A stretch of DNA of 64,000 nucleotides from Magnetospirillum sp. (lineage in GTDB: Bacteria; Pseudomonadota; Alphaproteobacteria; Rhodospirillales; Magnetospirillaceae), in the NCBI GenBank assembly GCA_024707145.1, contig JANQAI010000011.1:1178001-1242000 (forward strand), read 5' to 3'. Under the pieces are notes generated by a model, which was not told where the DNA came from, searched no databases, and saw only the letters and a program-made list of their open reading frames with translations. Shown here piece after piece: positions 35,683 through 46,204 of the stretch. Numbering within the stretch: position 1 is the first letter of the stretch; each line of letters begins with the position of its first letter. A program made the translations under genes and the position numbers.

Positions 35683-37122
35683 CTAGCTTTCGTCTGAGGC
35701 TGACAAGGGCCGGGCGATGGCCTCCAGCCCCTTGTTCTCCGCGTCCACCCCCAGCACCCATTCGGTGATGGCGGCGACCAGCATAAGCCCCGCCGCGATC
35801 AGATAGCCGATGAACAGGTCGGCCCGCGCCCCGGCCTCGATCAGCCGGCCGAACAGCCAGGGCGCCACGCTGCCGCCCAAGGCGGTGCCCGCGGCATAGA
35901 AAAAAGCGATGGCCAGGGCCCGCGTTTCCAGCGGGAATATCTCGCTGACGGTGAGATAGGCGGAACTGGCCGCCGCCGAGGCGAAGAAGAAGATGACGGT
36001 CCACAGCATGGTCTGCTCCCGCACCGACAGCAGACCATGGGCGAAGGCCCAGCCGGTGGCGGCGAGCAGCAGCGCCGCCGCGGTGAAAGTGCCGGCGATC
36101 ATCACCCGCCGGCCGATGGTATCGAAGAAACGTCCCAGCAACAGCGGCCCCATGAAATTGCCCAGGGCCAGGGGGAAAAGGTAAAGCCCCGTCGCCTCCG
36201 CTTCGACGCCGTAAAACCGCACCAGGACAAGGCCGTAGGAGAAGAACACGGAATTGTAGAGGAAGGCCTGTGCCGTCATCAACACCAGCCCCAACACGCC
36301 GCGTCGGCGATACTGTCCCAGCACCGCCGCCACGATATGACCGAAGCCGAACACCCGATGGGGATGCACCGCGAGCGAAGCCGTCGCCGCCGGCAAAGCG
36401 CGCCCGCTTTCAGCCTCCACCCGCCGCTCGATCTCGTTCACCAGCCGCTCCGCCGCCTCGCCCTGGCCGTGGGTGACCATCCAGCGCGGGCTTTCCGGCA
36501 CGTGACGGCGCATCATCAGGATGACCAGCCCCAGAGCGGCGCCGATGGCGAAGCCCAGCCGCCAGCCCAGGTCCACCGGCAGCAGCGCCGGATCGAGCAG
36601 CACGACGGTTCCCGCCGCCCCCAGCGCGGCGCCGACCCAGAAGCTGCCGTTGACGATCAGGTCGATGCGCCCGCGCAGGCGGGCCGGGATCAGTTCATCG
36701 ATGGCCGAGTTGATGGCGGCGTACTCGCCGCCGATGCCCAGCCCGGTGACCAGGCGGAAAAGAGCCAGGCTCCAGCCGTTCCAGGCGAAGGCCGACAGCA
36801 GGACGCCGACCAGATAGACGGCCAGGGTGAGGAAGAACATGCGCTTCCGCCCCAGGCGGTCGGTCAGGTAGCCAAAGAACAAGGCTCCCGCCACCGCCCC
36901 GACCACATAGGCCGACGCGGCGGCTCCGATCTCGCCGCCGGACAGCCCTAGGGTCTCGGGCCGCTGCAACACGCCGCCCAACGCCCCCACCAAGGTGACT
37001 TCAAGGCCGTCGAGCACCCAGGTGATCCCCAGGGCCAACACGACCGTCAGATGGAAGCGCGACCACGGCAGGCGGTCGAGGCGCGCGGGAATTCGGGTGA
37101 GAACGACCGATTCGCCGGTCAT
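35683..37122 (-). CDS. MFS transporter
   Basis: 12-TM pattern, GYLTDRLGRKRMF, GIGGEYAAINSAIDELIPARLRG. Confidence 0.9.
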   Translation of the reverse strand: MTGESVVLTRIPARLDRLPWSRFHLTVVLALGITWVLDGLEVTLVGALGGVLQRPETLGLSGGEIGAAASAYVVGAVAGALFFGYLTDRLGRKRMFFLTLAVYLVGVLLSAFAWNGWSLALFRLVTGLGIGGEYAAINSAIDELIPARLRGRIDLIVNGSFWVGAALGAAGTVVLLDPALLPVDLGWRLGFAIGAALGLVILMMRRHVPESPRWMVTHGQGEAAERLVNEIERRVEAESGRALPAATASLAVHPHRVFGFGHIVAAVLGQYRRRGVLGLVLMTAQAFLYNSVFFSYGLVLVRFYGVEAEATGLYLFPLALGNFMGPLLLGRFFDTIGRRVMIAGTFTAAALLLAATGWAFAHGLLSVREQTMLWTVIFFFASAAASSAYLTVSEIFPLETRALAIAFFYAAGTALGGSVAPWLFGRLIEAGARADLFIGYLIAAGLMLVAAITEWVLGVDAENKGLEAIARPLSASDES

Positions 37123-37203
37123 CGCGGCTTCCGTACTCTCCGGTTTCAGGGGACCCGCGCCACGGTGAAATTATCCTCGCAGGCACCTTGCCGTTATCGG
37201 CGT

Positions 37204-37299
37204 TTTTTCACCACCAAGGGCACCAAGACGATCATCGCCGGGCGCCCCCCTGCCTTCTACGACACCGTCTTGAAGTCCTTGGTGCTCTTGGTGGTGAAA
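37204..37299. repeat. Interspersed inverted repeat (ttcaccaccaagggcaccaagacg ... cgtcttgaagtccttggtgctcttggtggtgaa)
   Basis: Near-complementary arms read directly in the MFS-HK intergenic region. Confidence 0.8.
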
Positions 37300-37634
37300 T
37301 CAATGCAATGTCCCAAAGGCATGCCCAGCCGTCTGCCCTTGCTGGCCGCCACCTTTGGCGCACCCCTCGAATGTAAACCGGGCAGCCTGCCGTCACTTGC
37401 ATGTGGCCACCGTCGCTCGCCGTTTCGACCGTCCGGCGGCGCGGTGGCTTTTTGCCCGTGCCGGCAGGTGAGGCTCCCTCCCTGGCCCCATTGCCCTTGC
37501 GATACCTCGCGGCGTAACCTGATCGCCGTCGCTTGCGTGGCGGTGCAAGCGGGGTGATGCGGATGGCTGCGGCGAAGGTCGATGATGCCTGGTCTGGTCA
37601 ATATTGAGCATGACGGCGCTGGAGGGCTGCGGGA

Positions 37635-39323
37635 ATGATCCGCCCGCAATCCCTGGTGTCCCGCTATTTCTTGGTTTCGCTGGTGGCAGCGATGGTTCCC
37701 CTGGCCGCAGTGGGCTATCTCTACGACACCTACGCCCAGGACATGCTGCGCGCCCTGACCGGCCAGCGGCTGTCGGCGCAGCTGACCGCGACCGCCAGCC
37801 GGCTGGGGGCTTTCTTCGATTCCCGCATCTACCAGCTGGACACCCTGTCCAACTACCCGTCGCTGGCGTCCTATGTGGACCGCGCGGAACGGGAAGACAG
37901 CGAAATCGCCGCCCTGCTGCGGATCGAGGCGGACGTTCCCGACCTCTATGGCATCTGGTTCTTCGACCGGGCCGGACGGTTGTCCCGGGTCATCGCCGGA
38001 CAGGCGGCGTCGGGTGCCCCTTACTGGATGGGAGAGGCCCCGGACATCTCCCATCTGCCCAAGGCGCGGGTGGGAAGCACGGAAATCCTGGGGCCGGTCC
38101 CGCCCCGCGACGGTGCGCCGGGATGGTTCCTCATGCACCAGGTGCTGCGGGACCAGCACAGCGGCGAGGAAAACGGCACCATCGCCCTGCACGTGCGGCT
38201 GGCTTCAGTCACCGAATTGATGGGGGCTCCCGAGATCGGCAGCCTGATTCAGCCGGTGCTGATCACCCCGGGGGGAGGAATTTTCGATTCGGTGGGGCGC
38301 TTTATCTCCCCCCCACGGCGATCTGATGCGCGGCCCCGAGATCGCCCCCGGCTGGCAGGTGGCCCTGGCCATCCAGCCGGACGCCCTGCTGGGTCCGTTC
38401 ACCCAGGCGCGGCATTGGTTGTACATGCTGGTGCTCAGCTCGGTGATCGCGGTGGTGGTGCTGTTCGCGCGCCTGTCGAGCAAGCTGAAGCGGCGACTGC
38501 GCCATCTCGTGGTGGGCGCCGACGCCGTATCGGCGGGACGGCTGGGCTATCGTCTGCCCGAGACCGGCAATGACGAGATCAATGTGGTGTCGCGGGCCTT
38601 CAACAGCATGTCGGTCAAGCTGAGCCAACTGATCGAGCGGACGGTCAGCATCGAGAAGATGGCGGTGCTGGGCCAGTTCGCCACCGGCGTTGCCCACGAG
38701 GTGCGCAACCCCATGGCCACCATCAAGACCAGCGTCCAGGCCTTGGCCCGTAGCGAAGGTGACGCCGAACGCAAGGAGATTCTGGATGGGGTCAGCGCCG
38801 AGATCGACCGCCTCAGCCGGGTGATGGAGGATCTGCTGGAATACGGCCGGCCGCGCCCGCCGGAGATCGGGGCGGTGCCGGTGCGCGAACTGTTCCGCCG
38901 CCTCGAGGCGCTGGTCACCCCCAGGTTCGCCGACAGGGTCTGCATCTGGGGGTGATGGGCGACGCCGAACTGGTGCTGCTGGCCGATCGCGACCATGTGA
39001 CGCAGATTCTCATCAACCTGCTGGTCAACGCCATGCAGGCCAGCGACGAAGGGGGCGCCATCACCCTGGTCGCCCGGCCCGAGGAAGGGCAAGCCCGCAT
39101 CGATGTCTCCGACACCGGAAACGGCATCGAGGAACATGACCTTCCCCGGGTCATGGAGCCTTTCTTCACCACGCGGGCCATGGGCACCGGCCTCGGCCTC
39201 AGCGTCTGCCGCCAGCTGGTAGAGGTGAACGGCGGCTCCATCTCCATCGCCAGCCGGGCGGGAGCCGGCACCGTCGTCAGCCTGCGCCTGCCTGTGATCC
39301 CCAACGGAGAACACCGTGTCTGA
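37635..39323 (+). pseudogene. Membrane sensor histidine kinase, two frameshifts (about 38311 and 38937)
   Basis: Sensor segment (37635..), HAMP/HisKA (EKMAVLGQFATGVAHEVRNPMATIKTSVQAL) and HATPase (ILINLLVNAMQASDEGG..DTGNGIEEHDLPRVMEPFFTTRAMGTGLGLSVCRQLVE) in three frames. Confidence 0.85.
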
Positions 39324-40686
39324 CATTTCCGTCCTGATCGTCGACGACGAACCGCAACTGGTGCGTTCTCTTGTTTTTGCCCTCAAGGGCGAGGGGATCG
39401 CCGCCCGGCCGGCCCATACCGGCGCCGAAGGGCTGGCCGAGATCGAGCGGCAGGTGCCCGATCTGGTGCTGCTGGACCAGCGCCTGCCCGACATGCAGGG
39501 CGTCCAGGTGTTGGAACGCCTGCGCCGCGACCAGATCGCCGTGCCGGTGGTGATGATCTCGGCCCATGGCGACACCCGTGCGGCGGTGCAGGCGGTCAAG
39601 GCGGGGGCGTCGGATTACCTCACCAAGCCGTTCGAACTGGACGACCTGATCCACGTCATCCGCTCTACCCTGGAGCGCGAGCGGCTGTCCGCCGAAGTCA
39701 GCTATCATCGCAAGACCGTGGTGGGCGACGATGGCGTCGTCGGCGACAGCCCGGTGATGGCCGAACTGGCGGCCACCATCACCCGCATCGCCGCCAGCAG
39801 CGCCGCCCGCGTGCTGCTTCTGGGGGAATCAGGCACGGGCAAAGGGCTGATCGCCCGCTCCATCCACAACCGCAGCGCCCGCGCCAAGGCCCCCTTCGTC
39901 GAGGTGAACTGCGCCTCGCTGCCCGAGCAGTTGATCGAGGCAGAACTGTTCGGCGCCGAAAAGGGCGCCTATACCGGCGCCCACCAGCGCCGGGTCGGCC
40001 TGGTCGCCCTGGCCGACGGCGGCACCCTGTTCCTGGACGAGATCGGCGAGATGCCGCCGACGCTGCAGGCCAAGCTGCTGCACTTCCTGGAGAACGGCAA
40101 CTACCGCTCCATCGGCGCGCCCCAGGGGCGCACCGCCGACGTGCGGGTGATCGCCGCCACCAACCGTGACCTAGCGGAGGATGTGAAGGCAGGACGCTTC
40201 CGCGAGGACCTCTTCTACCGCCTCAACGTCATCCAACTGCGCCTGCCGCCATTGCGCGAGCGCAGCGGCGACGTGCTGCCGCTAGCCCGCCATTTCGCCT
40301 GCCGCCTGGCCGTCGAAAGCGGTTGCGCGCCAGTGAGGTTGGAGGCCGGGGCGGAAAGGCTGCTGGAAGCCTATTCCTGGCCCGGCAACGTGCGCGAACT
40401 GAAAAACCTGATGGAGCGGTTCACCATTCTCTATCCGGGCCAGACCATCACCCCCATGGAACTGCCGCCCAATCTGCTGCGCCCTGGCGCGGACAACGGC
40501 GTGGCGACCGGTTCCAGCCTGTCCGACAGCCTGGATTTCAGCGAACGGGTGTTGCTGACCGAGGCCCTGGCCCGCGCCGGCGGGCAGAAGGGCCGGGCCG
40601 CCGAACTTCTCGGCATCTCGCGCCATTCCTTCAAACGCCGGCTCCAGCGCCTCGGGCTGACGAGCGAAAACCGCTCGCGCGGCTGA
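39316..40686 (+). CDS. NtrC-family sigma-54-dependent response regulator
   Basis: Receiver [11 protein letters not shown]+ [21 protein letters not shown] loop, [13 protein letters not shown]-terminal Fis HTH. Confidence 0.93.
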   Translation: MSDISVLIVDDEPQLVRSLVFALKGEGIAARPAHTGAEGLAEIERQVPDLVLLDQRLPDMQGVQVLERLRRDQIAVPVVMISAHGDTRAAVQAVKAGASDYLTKPFELDDLIHVIRSTLERERLSAEVSYHRKTVVGDDGVVGDSPVMAELAATITRIAASSAARVLLLGESGTGKGLIARSIHNRSARAKAPFVEVNCASLPEQLIEAELFGAEKGAYTGAHQRRVGLVALADGGTLFLDEIGEMPPTLQAKLLHFLENGNYRSIGAPQGRTADVRVIAATNRDLAEDVKAGRFREDLFYRLNVIQLRLPPLRERSGDVLPLARHFACRLAVESGCAPVRLEAGAERLLEAYSWPGNVRELKNLMERFTILYPGQTITPMELPPNLLRPGADNGVATGSSLSDSLDFSERVLLTEALARAGGQKGRAAELLGISRHSFKRRLQRLGLTSENRSRG

Positions 40687-40709
40687 GCGGGGATGAGCGG
40701 TTTTCGCTC
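40662..40709. promoter_or_regulatory. Paired candidate activator sites GAGCGAAAACCGCTC and GAGCGGTTTTCGCTC
   Basis: 15-mers at 40662-40676 and 40695-40709 are exact reverse complements, each with GAGCG-N5-CGCTC symmetry, centres 33 bp apart; first copy overlaps the regulator's 3' end. Confidence 0.7.
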
Positions 40710-40761
40710 ACCCTGCCCTTCGCATTCCCGCCCAGGGCGCGCGAAAGCGCCACCTCCCCTT

Positions 40762-40778
40762 TTGGCATGGCGATTGCT
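40762..40778 (+). promoter_or_regulatory. Sigma-54 (-24/-12) promoter TTGGCATGGCGATTGCT
   Basis: Match to TGGCAYN6TTGCW with 12-nt GG-to-GC spacing, downstream of the paired sites and upstream of the transporter operon. Confidence 0.8.
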
Positions 40779-40865
40779 GTTCCCGTTTCTATAACAAAAG
40801 CGTTACCGGCAACAGCCGGAGCGGCAATGGCGACGGTGCAACCGTAGCCCGAGGAAACGGGGACC

Positions 40866-42179
40866 ATGTGCTCTAGGGACAGCAGAAGTCCGTCTGCCGT
40901 GCTGCGCGCTGCCGTGTTGGCTTCGGCGCTGTGGTTCGGTGCGGGTCCGGCCTGGGCCCGCGTCGAGGTGGGGGCGGACGCCGGTTCGGCCGAGGTCACG
41001 GTCGGCTGCATGTACCCCATGTCGGGACGCGCCGCCATCTACGGCCGCGATAGCACCGCCGGCATCCGCCTGGCGCTCGCTGACCTCGCCGCGGGCGTCC
41101 TGGGGCCCAAGCCACCCAAGCTGCGCGTCATCGTCGAGGACGACCGCTCCAAGGCGGCCTTCGCCGTGCGCATGGCCGAGGACTTCGTCCGCCAGGACAA
41201 GGCGCGCTTCTTCTGTGGCATGGTCAGTTCGGGCGTCGCCCAGGCGGTCAGCGGGGTGGCCCGCGCCCACAAGGTCATCCTGGTGGGCACCGATCACGCC
41301 TCGTCGCGGCTCACCATCGACGCCCTGCACCGCTATTATTTCCGCGTCACCAACGATTCCTGGGCCTCCAACGCCGCCGGCGCCCGCTATCTGGCCGGCT
41401 TGCAGCGCGAGACCGGCTGGCGCCGCATCGCCTTCATCGGGCCGGACTATGATTACGGCCATGCCTCGTGGAACGACCTGCGCGAAAGCTTCGGCATGCT
41501 GGGCGTGACGGCCGAGGTGGTGGGCGAGTTCTGGCCGCGGCTCTACGAACCGGACTATTCCGCCTATATCAGCGCCCTGATCGAGGCCAAGCCCGACATC
41601 GTGGTCACCGCCCTGTGGGGAGGCGACTTCCTGGCTTTCCTGCGCCAGGCGGCGTCCACCAGCTTCTTCGACCATATCCAACTGGCCAATTTCGACACCG
41701 GCGGCAATTACGAGGTGATGGTGGCGCTTGGCGACAATCCGCCGCCCGGCCTCATCCTGTCGGCGCGCCACCACAACAACTGGCCCGACACCGCCCGCAA
41801 CCACAAATTCGTCGCCGACTTCCATGCCCTGGAGGGCCGCTACCCCACCTATGCCGCCGCCGGGGCCTATGCCGGGATCATGGCCATCGCCAGCGCGGTG
41901 ATGGCCACCGGTCCCGGAGCCTCGGTCGACGCCATGGTCGATGTGCTGGAAGGTCTGCGTCTCAGCCAGCCCAAGGACCCCGAGGGCTTCACCTCCTACA
42001 TCGACAGGACCACCCACCAGATGGTGCAGCCGCTGGCCATCGGGCGGGTGGTGCCCAACACCGATTTCCCGCCGGCCAAGGTCATGCTTGGCGACTGGCG
42101 GGTCTATCCCGCCGAGGACCTGGTGCCGCCGCCCGACGTGGTGCGTCGGCGCCGGGCCGCCCTCGGCGGCGATCAATAA
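40866..42179 (+). CDS. ABC transporter substrate-binding protein 1
   Basis: VTVGCMYPMSGRAAIYGRDSTAGIRLALADL type-1 periplasmic binding fold. Confidence 0.88.
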   Translation: MCSRDSRSPSAVLRAAVLASALWFGAGPAWARVEVGADAGSAEVTVGCMYPMSGRAAIYGRDSTAGIRLALADLAAGVLGPKPPKLRVIVEDDRSKAAFAVRMAEDFVRQDKARFFCGMVSSGVAQAVSGVARAHKVILVGTDHASSRLTIDALHRYYFRVTNDSWASNAAGARYLAGLQRETGWRRIAFIGPDYDYGHASWNDLRESFGMLGVTAEVVGEFWPRLYEPDYSAYISALIEAKPDIVVTALWGGDFLAFLRQAASTSFFDHIQLANFDTGGNYEVMVALGDNPPPGLILSARHHNNWPDTARNHKFVADFHALEGRYPTYAAAGAYAGIMAIASAVMATGPGASVDAMVDVLEGLRLSQPKDPEGFTSYIDRTTHQMVQPLAIGRVVPNTDFPPAKVMLGDWRVYPAEDLVPPPDVVRRRRAALGGDQ

Positions 42180-42207
42180 GGCGTAGAACAAACAAGGGAG
42201 TGAAACC

Positions 42208-43521
42208 GTGAAGATTTTCCAATCAGCCGCGTTCCGCCGGACCCTGGCTACGGCCGTGGTCCTGACCGCCGCCGTTACGGGGACCGTGAGCGCCCAGGCG
42301 GCCGAGAACGGGAAGTTCCGTCTCGGCATCGTCACCTTCCTGTCGGGCGGCGCCGCCGGCCCGTTTGGCGTCCCCTCGGCCCATGCCGCCGAGACCGTGG
42401 TGGACGCCCTCAACAAGGGCCAGTTGCCGGCACCCTATGCCGTAAAGGGCATCAACGGCCTCGAGATCGAGACCGTGATCATCGACGAGAACGGCGGGGC
42501 CACCAAGCAGGTGGAGGAATACCGTAATCTGGTCGAGCGCCAGAAGGTGGATGCCGTGGTGGGCTATATCTCGTCCGGCGACTGTCTGGCCATCTCGCCG
42601 GTGGCCGAGGAGTTGAAGACCCCCACCGTGCTTTATGATTGCGGCGCCTCGCGCCTGTTCGTGGAAAACAAGTCGCCCAAATACGTCTTCCGCACCGGCC
42701 TGGACGCGGTGGTCGACAATGTCGGCGCCGTCCGTTATCTGGCCGACACCCGGCCCAAGATGGCCTCGGTGGCCGGCATCCAACAGAACTATGCCTGGGG
42801 CCAGGATTCCTGGGCCGACTTCAGCGAGACGCTGAAGCAGATCAAGCCAGAGGCCAAGGTCGTCGCCGAGCAGTTCCCCAAGGTGTTCCAGGGGCAGTAC
42901 GGCGCCGAGATCTCGGCCCTGTCGGTGGCCAAGCCCGACGTGATCCATTCCAGCTTCTGGGGTGGTGACATGGAGGCGTTCGCGCTGCAAGGCACCGCCC
43001 GCGGCCTGTTCGACGGCCGCGCCCTGCTGCTGACCTGCGGCGAATCCGGCCTTGAGCATTACAAGGGCCAAGCCCCCAACGGCATGATCGTCGGCGGCCG
43101 CGGCCCGTTCGGCGCCTTCGCCCCCAAGAACCCGCTGTCGGATTGGCTGCGCACCACGTATCAGGCCAAGTGGAACGAGCAGCCCATCTACCCGTCCTTC
43201 AAGATGGTCCAGGCCATCCTGGGCCTGAAGGCCGCGGTGGAGAAGGCGGCCGGCGCCCCCGGCTCCATTCCCGCCGCGGACAAGATCAGCGCCGCCTTCG
43301 CCAACCTGAGCTTCGAGTCGCCCTCGGGCACCGTCAAGATGGCCCGCGCCAACGGCCACCAGGCCATGCAAGGCATCTCCTACGGCGAGTACCACTTCGA
43401 GAACGGCAAGCCGGTGCTGAAGAACGTCAGGACCTACGCGGACACCTGCGTCACCCCGCCCGAGGGGGTGAGCGGCCAGGACTGGATCAAGGCGGGCATG
43501 CCCGGCGCCAAGTGCGACTGA
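42208..43521 (+). CDS. ABC transporter substrate-binding protein 2
   Basis: Signal peptide, FRLGIVTFLSGGAAGPFGVPSAHAAETVVDALNKG, VVGYISSGDCLAISPVAEEL. Confidence 0.88.
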   Translation: MKIFQSAAFRRTLATAVVLTAAVTGTVSAQAAENGKFRLGIVTFLSGGAAGPFGVPSAHAAETVVDALNKGQLPAPYAVKGINGLEIETVIIDENGGATKQVEEYRNLVERQKVDAVVGYISSGDCLAISPVAEELKTPTVLYDCGASRLFVENKSPKYVFRTGLDAVVDNVGAVRYLADTRPKMASVAGIQQNYAWGQDSWADFSETLKQIKPEAKVVAEQFPKVFQGQYGAEISALSVAKPDVIHSSFWGGDMEAFALQGTARGLFDGRALLLTCGESGLEHYKGQAPNGMIVGGRGPFGAFAPKNPLSDWLRTTYQAKWNEQPIYPSFKMVQAILGLKAAVEKAAGAPGSIPAADKISAAFANLSFESPSGTVKMARANGHQAMQGISYGEYHFENGKPVLKNVRTYADTCVTPPEGVSGQDWIKAGMPGAKCD

Positions 43522-43590
43522 CCTGATCCCTCTTGCCGGGGCTGCGGCGGGTGCTCCCCGCCGCAGCCCCGGGTCCGACGGAGTTTCCCG

Positions 43591-44490
43591 ATGACGACAC
43601 TTATCGCCATCCTGGTGGACGGCTCGATCTACGCGTCGTGGCTGTTCCTGGTCGCGGCCGGCCTGACCGTGATCTACGGCGTCATGCGCATCCTCAATAT
43701 GGCCCATGGCAGCTTCTACGCCATCGGCGCGTATTCCGCCGCCTCGCTGGTGGGGTGGTGGTTCAACGGCGCCGGCGGCAACCCCTATGTCAGCTACCTC
43801 CTGCTGGTGGGCGCCGCCCTGGTCGCCGGCGTGGTGGTGGGGCTGGTGGTGGAGTTCGGCCTGCTGCGCCGCATGTACGGCCGCGACGAGATCCTGATGG
43901 TCATCGTCACCTACGCCCTGCTGCTGATCCTGGAGGACGGGGTCAAGCTGGCCTGGGGCGTCGATCCCTATTTCACCTACCAGCCCTATTCGCTGCTGGG
44001 CCGCACATCGTTCGGCGGGCTGACCTTCGCCAATTACGACCTCGGGCTGGTGGCGGTGTCGCTGGCCATCGGCGGCGCCCTGTGGCTGGTGCTGAACCGG
44101 ACCCGCACGGGCAAGCTGCTGCGCGCCGTCATCCACGACCGCGAGGTGTCCATGGCCATGGGCGTCAACGTCAAGGCCATGTTCGCCGTCACCTTCGCGG
44201 TGGGCGCCACCCTGGGCGCCCTGGCCGGGGCACTGACCGCACCGGCCATCTCCGTCTCTCCCGGCATCGGTGTCGAGGTCATCGTGCTGGCCTTCGCCGT
44301 GGTGGTGGTGGGCGGCATGGGCAGCATCGGCGGCGCCGCCGCCGGCGCCGTGCTGGTGGGCATGACCCGCGCCGCCGCCGTCCATCTGGCCCCCGAACTG
44401 GAGCTGTTCGTCATCTACGGCGTCATGTCGCTGGTGCTGGCGGTCCGTCCCCAGGGCCTGTTCGGCCATACCTTGGTGAGGAAGATCTGA
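43591..44490 (+). CDS. ABC transporter permease (LivH-like)
   Basis: LVAAGLTVIYGVMRILNMAHGSFYAIGAYSAASL. Confidence 0.92.
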   Translation: MTTLIAILVDGSIYASWLFLVAAGLTVIYGVMRILNMAHGSFYAIGAYSAASLVGWWFNGAGGNPYVSYLLLVGAALVAGVVVGLVVEFGLLRRMYGRDEILMVIVTYALLLILEDGVKLAWGVDPYFTYQPYSLLGRTSFGGLTFANYDLGLVAVSLAIGGALWLVLNRTRTGKLLRAVIHDREVSMAMGVNVKAMFAVTFAVGATLGALAGALTAPAISVSPGIGVEVIVLAFAVVVVGGMGSIGGAAAGAVLVGMTRAAAVHLAPELELFVIYGVMSLVLAVRPQGLFGHTLVRKI

Positions 44491-44492
44491 CC

Positions 44493-45437
44493 ATGCGCCT
44501 CGATCGAACCGAATTGTGGCTTCTGGGCGCGGGGCTGCTGCTCGCCCTGGGGGCCGCCGTACTGCCCGGCTGGCTGACCTTCCTGCTCACCATCGCCTTC
44601 GCCAAGGGCCTGGTCATCCAGGGCGTGGTGATCCAGATGCGGGCCGGGCTGGTCTCGTTCGGCCAGGGCCTCTACTACTGCATCGGCGGCTACGTGGTCG
44701 GCATGGGCGGCCACATGGCCGGAATCAGCGACGTCTTCGTGCTGCTGGCGCTGGCCATGGCGGCAGCGGTGGTGGTGGCCATGGTGCTGGGCCTGCTGCT
44801 GACCCGCTACCGCGAAATCTTCTTCGCCATGCTCACGCTCGCCTTCTCCATGATCCTTTACGGGGTCCTGGCCAAGAGCCCGGCGCTTGGCAGCACCGAC
44901 GGCTTCAACGTCACCGGCCTGACGGCGCTGGGCTGGCATCCGGGGAACAGCGCCAAGCTGTTCGTCTATGTGCTGACCTGCGGCATCGCGGCGGTGGCGG
45001 CTGTGCTGCTGCACCGGCTGTCCCACTCCAGCGTCGGCTATGTGTGCGAGGCCATCCGTGAGAACGAAGTGCGGGTGGAATACCTGGGCATCAGCCCCCG
45101 CTGGACCCTGTACGCCACCTATGTGCTGGCGGCGGCCACCTCGGCCCTGGGCGGCGGCCTGACCGGCATGGCCACCGGCCACGTCGATCCCGAGATGGCC
45201 TATTGGACCACGTCGGGCGAGTTCGTCTTCATCGCCCTGCTGGGCGGCATCGGCCACGTGGCGGCACCGTTCCTGGCGGCGACGCTGTTCTCCACCGTGC
45301 GGACCTACGCCATCGAGTTCGTCCCCCATTTCTGGCAGATGATCCTGGGCTTCGTGCTGCTGGGCATCATCGTCTTCCTGCCCAAGGGGCTGTGGAGCCT
45401 GTTCCGCAGGGCCAAGGACCGGGAGGCGCGCGCATGA
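44493..45437 (+). CDS. ABC transporter permease (LivM-like)
   Basis: GLVSFGQGLYYCIGGYVVG, LGISPRWTLYATYVLAAATSALGGGLTGMATGHVDPE; ATG 44493 in frame of ORF 43533..45437. Confidence 0.92.
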   Translation: MRLDRTELWLLGAGLLLALGAAVLPGWLTFLLTIAFAKGLVIQGVVIQMRAGLVSFGQGLYYCIGGYVVGMGGHMAGISDVFVLLALAMAAAVVVAMVLGLLLTRYREIFFAMLTLAFSMILYGVLAKSPALGSTDGFNVTGLTALGWHPGNSAKLFVYVLTCGIAAVAAVLLHRLSHSSVGYVCEAIRENEVRVEYLGISPRWTLYATYVLAAATSALGGGLTGMATGHVDPEMAYWTTSGEFVFIALLGGIGHVAAPFLAATLFSTVRTYAIEFVPHFWQMILGFVLLGIIVFLPKGLWSLFRRAKDREARA

Positions 45438-46204
45438 CCGCCACTCCCATCCTCGAATCCCGCCTGCTCAACCGCAGCTTCGGCGCGGTGGTGGCGGCCA
45501 AGGACATCAACATCGCCATCCATGCCGGCGAGGTGGTGGGGGTCATCGGCTCGAACGGCGCCGGCAAGACCACCTTCATCAACATGGTCACCGGCTACCT
45601 GCCGCCCAGTTCGGGCGAGATCCTGTTCAACGGGACCTCGATCCTGGGCAAGGCGCCGCGCCAGATCACCCGCATGGGCATGTCGCGGTCGTTCCAGGTG
45701 GCGCAGCTGTTTCCCGGGCTGACGGTGCTGGACAACATGCTGGTGGCGCTGGCGGTGGCGGAAAGCGCACGCCCGTCCTTCCTGCGCTCGCTGCGCACGG
45801 ACGAACGCATCGCCAAGGCCGAGGCGGCGCTGGCCGAATTCGGCGTCCTGGCCTTCCGCGACCAGCCGGTGACCGCCGTGCCGCAGGGCACCCGCAAGCT
45901 GGTCGACATCGCCATGGCCCTGATCGCCAGTCCCAGCATGCTGCTGCTGGACGAACCCACCAGCGGCGTGGCCATCGAGGAGAAGTTCCCGCTGATGGAC
46001 AGCGTCATGGCGGTGGTGCGCCGCCACGGCGTCACCGTGCTGTTCGTCGAGCACGACATGGAGATCGTGTCGCGCTACGTCAGCCGCATCCTGGCCTTCT
46101 ATGCCGGCGAGGTCATCGCCGACGGCCCGCCCGCCAGGGTGCTGAACGACCCCAAGGTGCGCGAACTGGTGGTCGGGCACGGCCCGCGAAGGAAGGCGTC
46201 ATGA
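45434..46204 (+). CDS. ABC transporter ATPase (LivG-like)
   Basis: GSNGAGKTTFINMVTGYLPPSSGEI, LLLDEPTSGV, VLFVEHDMEIV. Confidence 0.92.
   Translation: MTATPILESRLLNRSFGAVVAAKDINIAIHAGEVVGVIGSNGAGKTTFINMVTGYLPPSSGEILFNGTSILGKAPRQITRMGMSRSFQVAQLFPGLTVLDNMLVALAVAESARPSFLRSLRTDERIAKAEAALAEFGVLAFRDQPVTAVPQGTRKLVDIAMALIASPSMLLLDEPTSGVAIEEKFPLMDSVMAVVRRHGVTVLFVEHDMEIVSRYVSRILAFYAGEVIADGPPARVLNDPKVRELVVGHGPRRKAS

Noticed and set aside
42223-44469. 748-aa minus ORF
   Set aside because: Antisense of the second binding protein and LivH-like permease.
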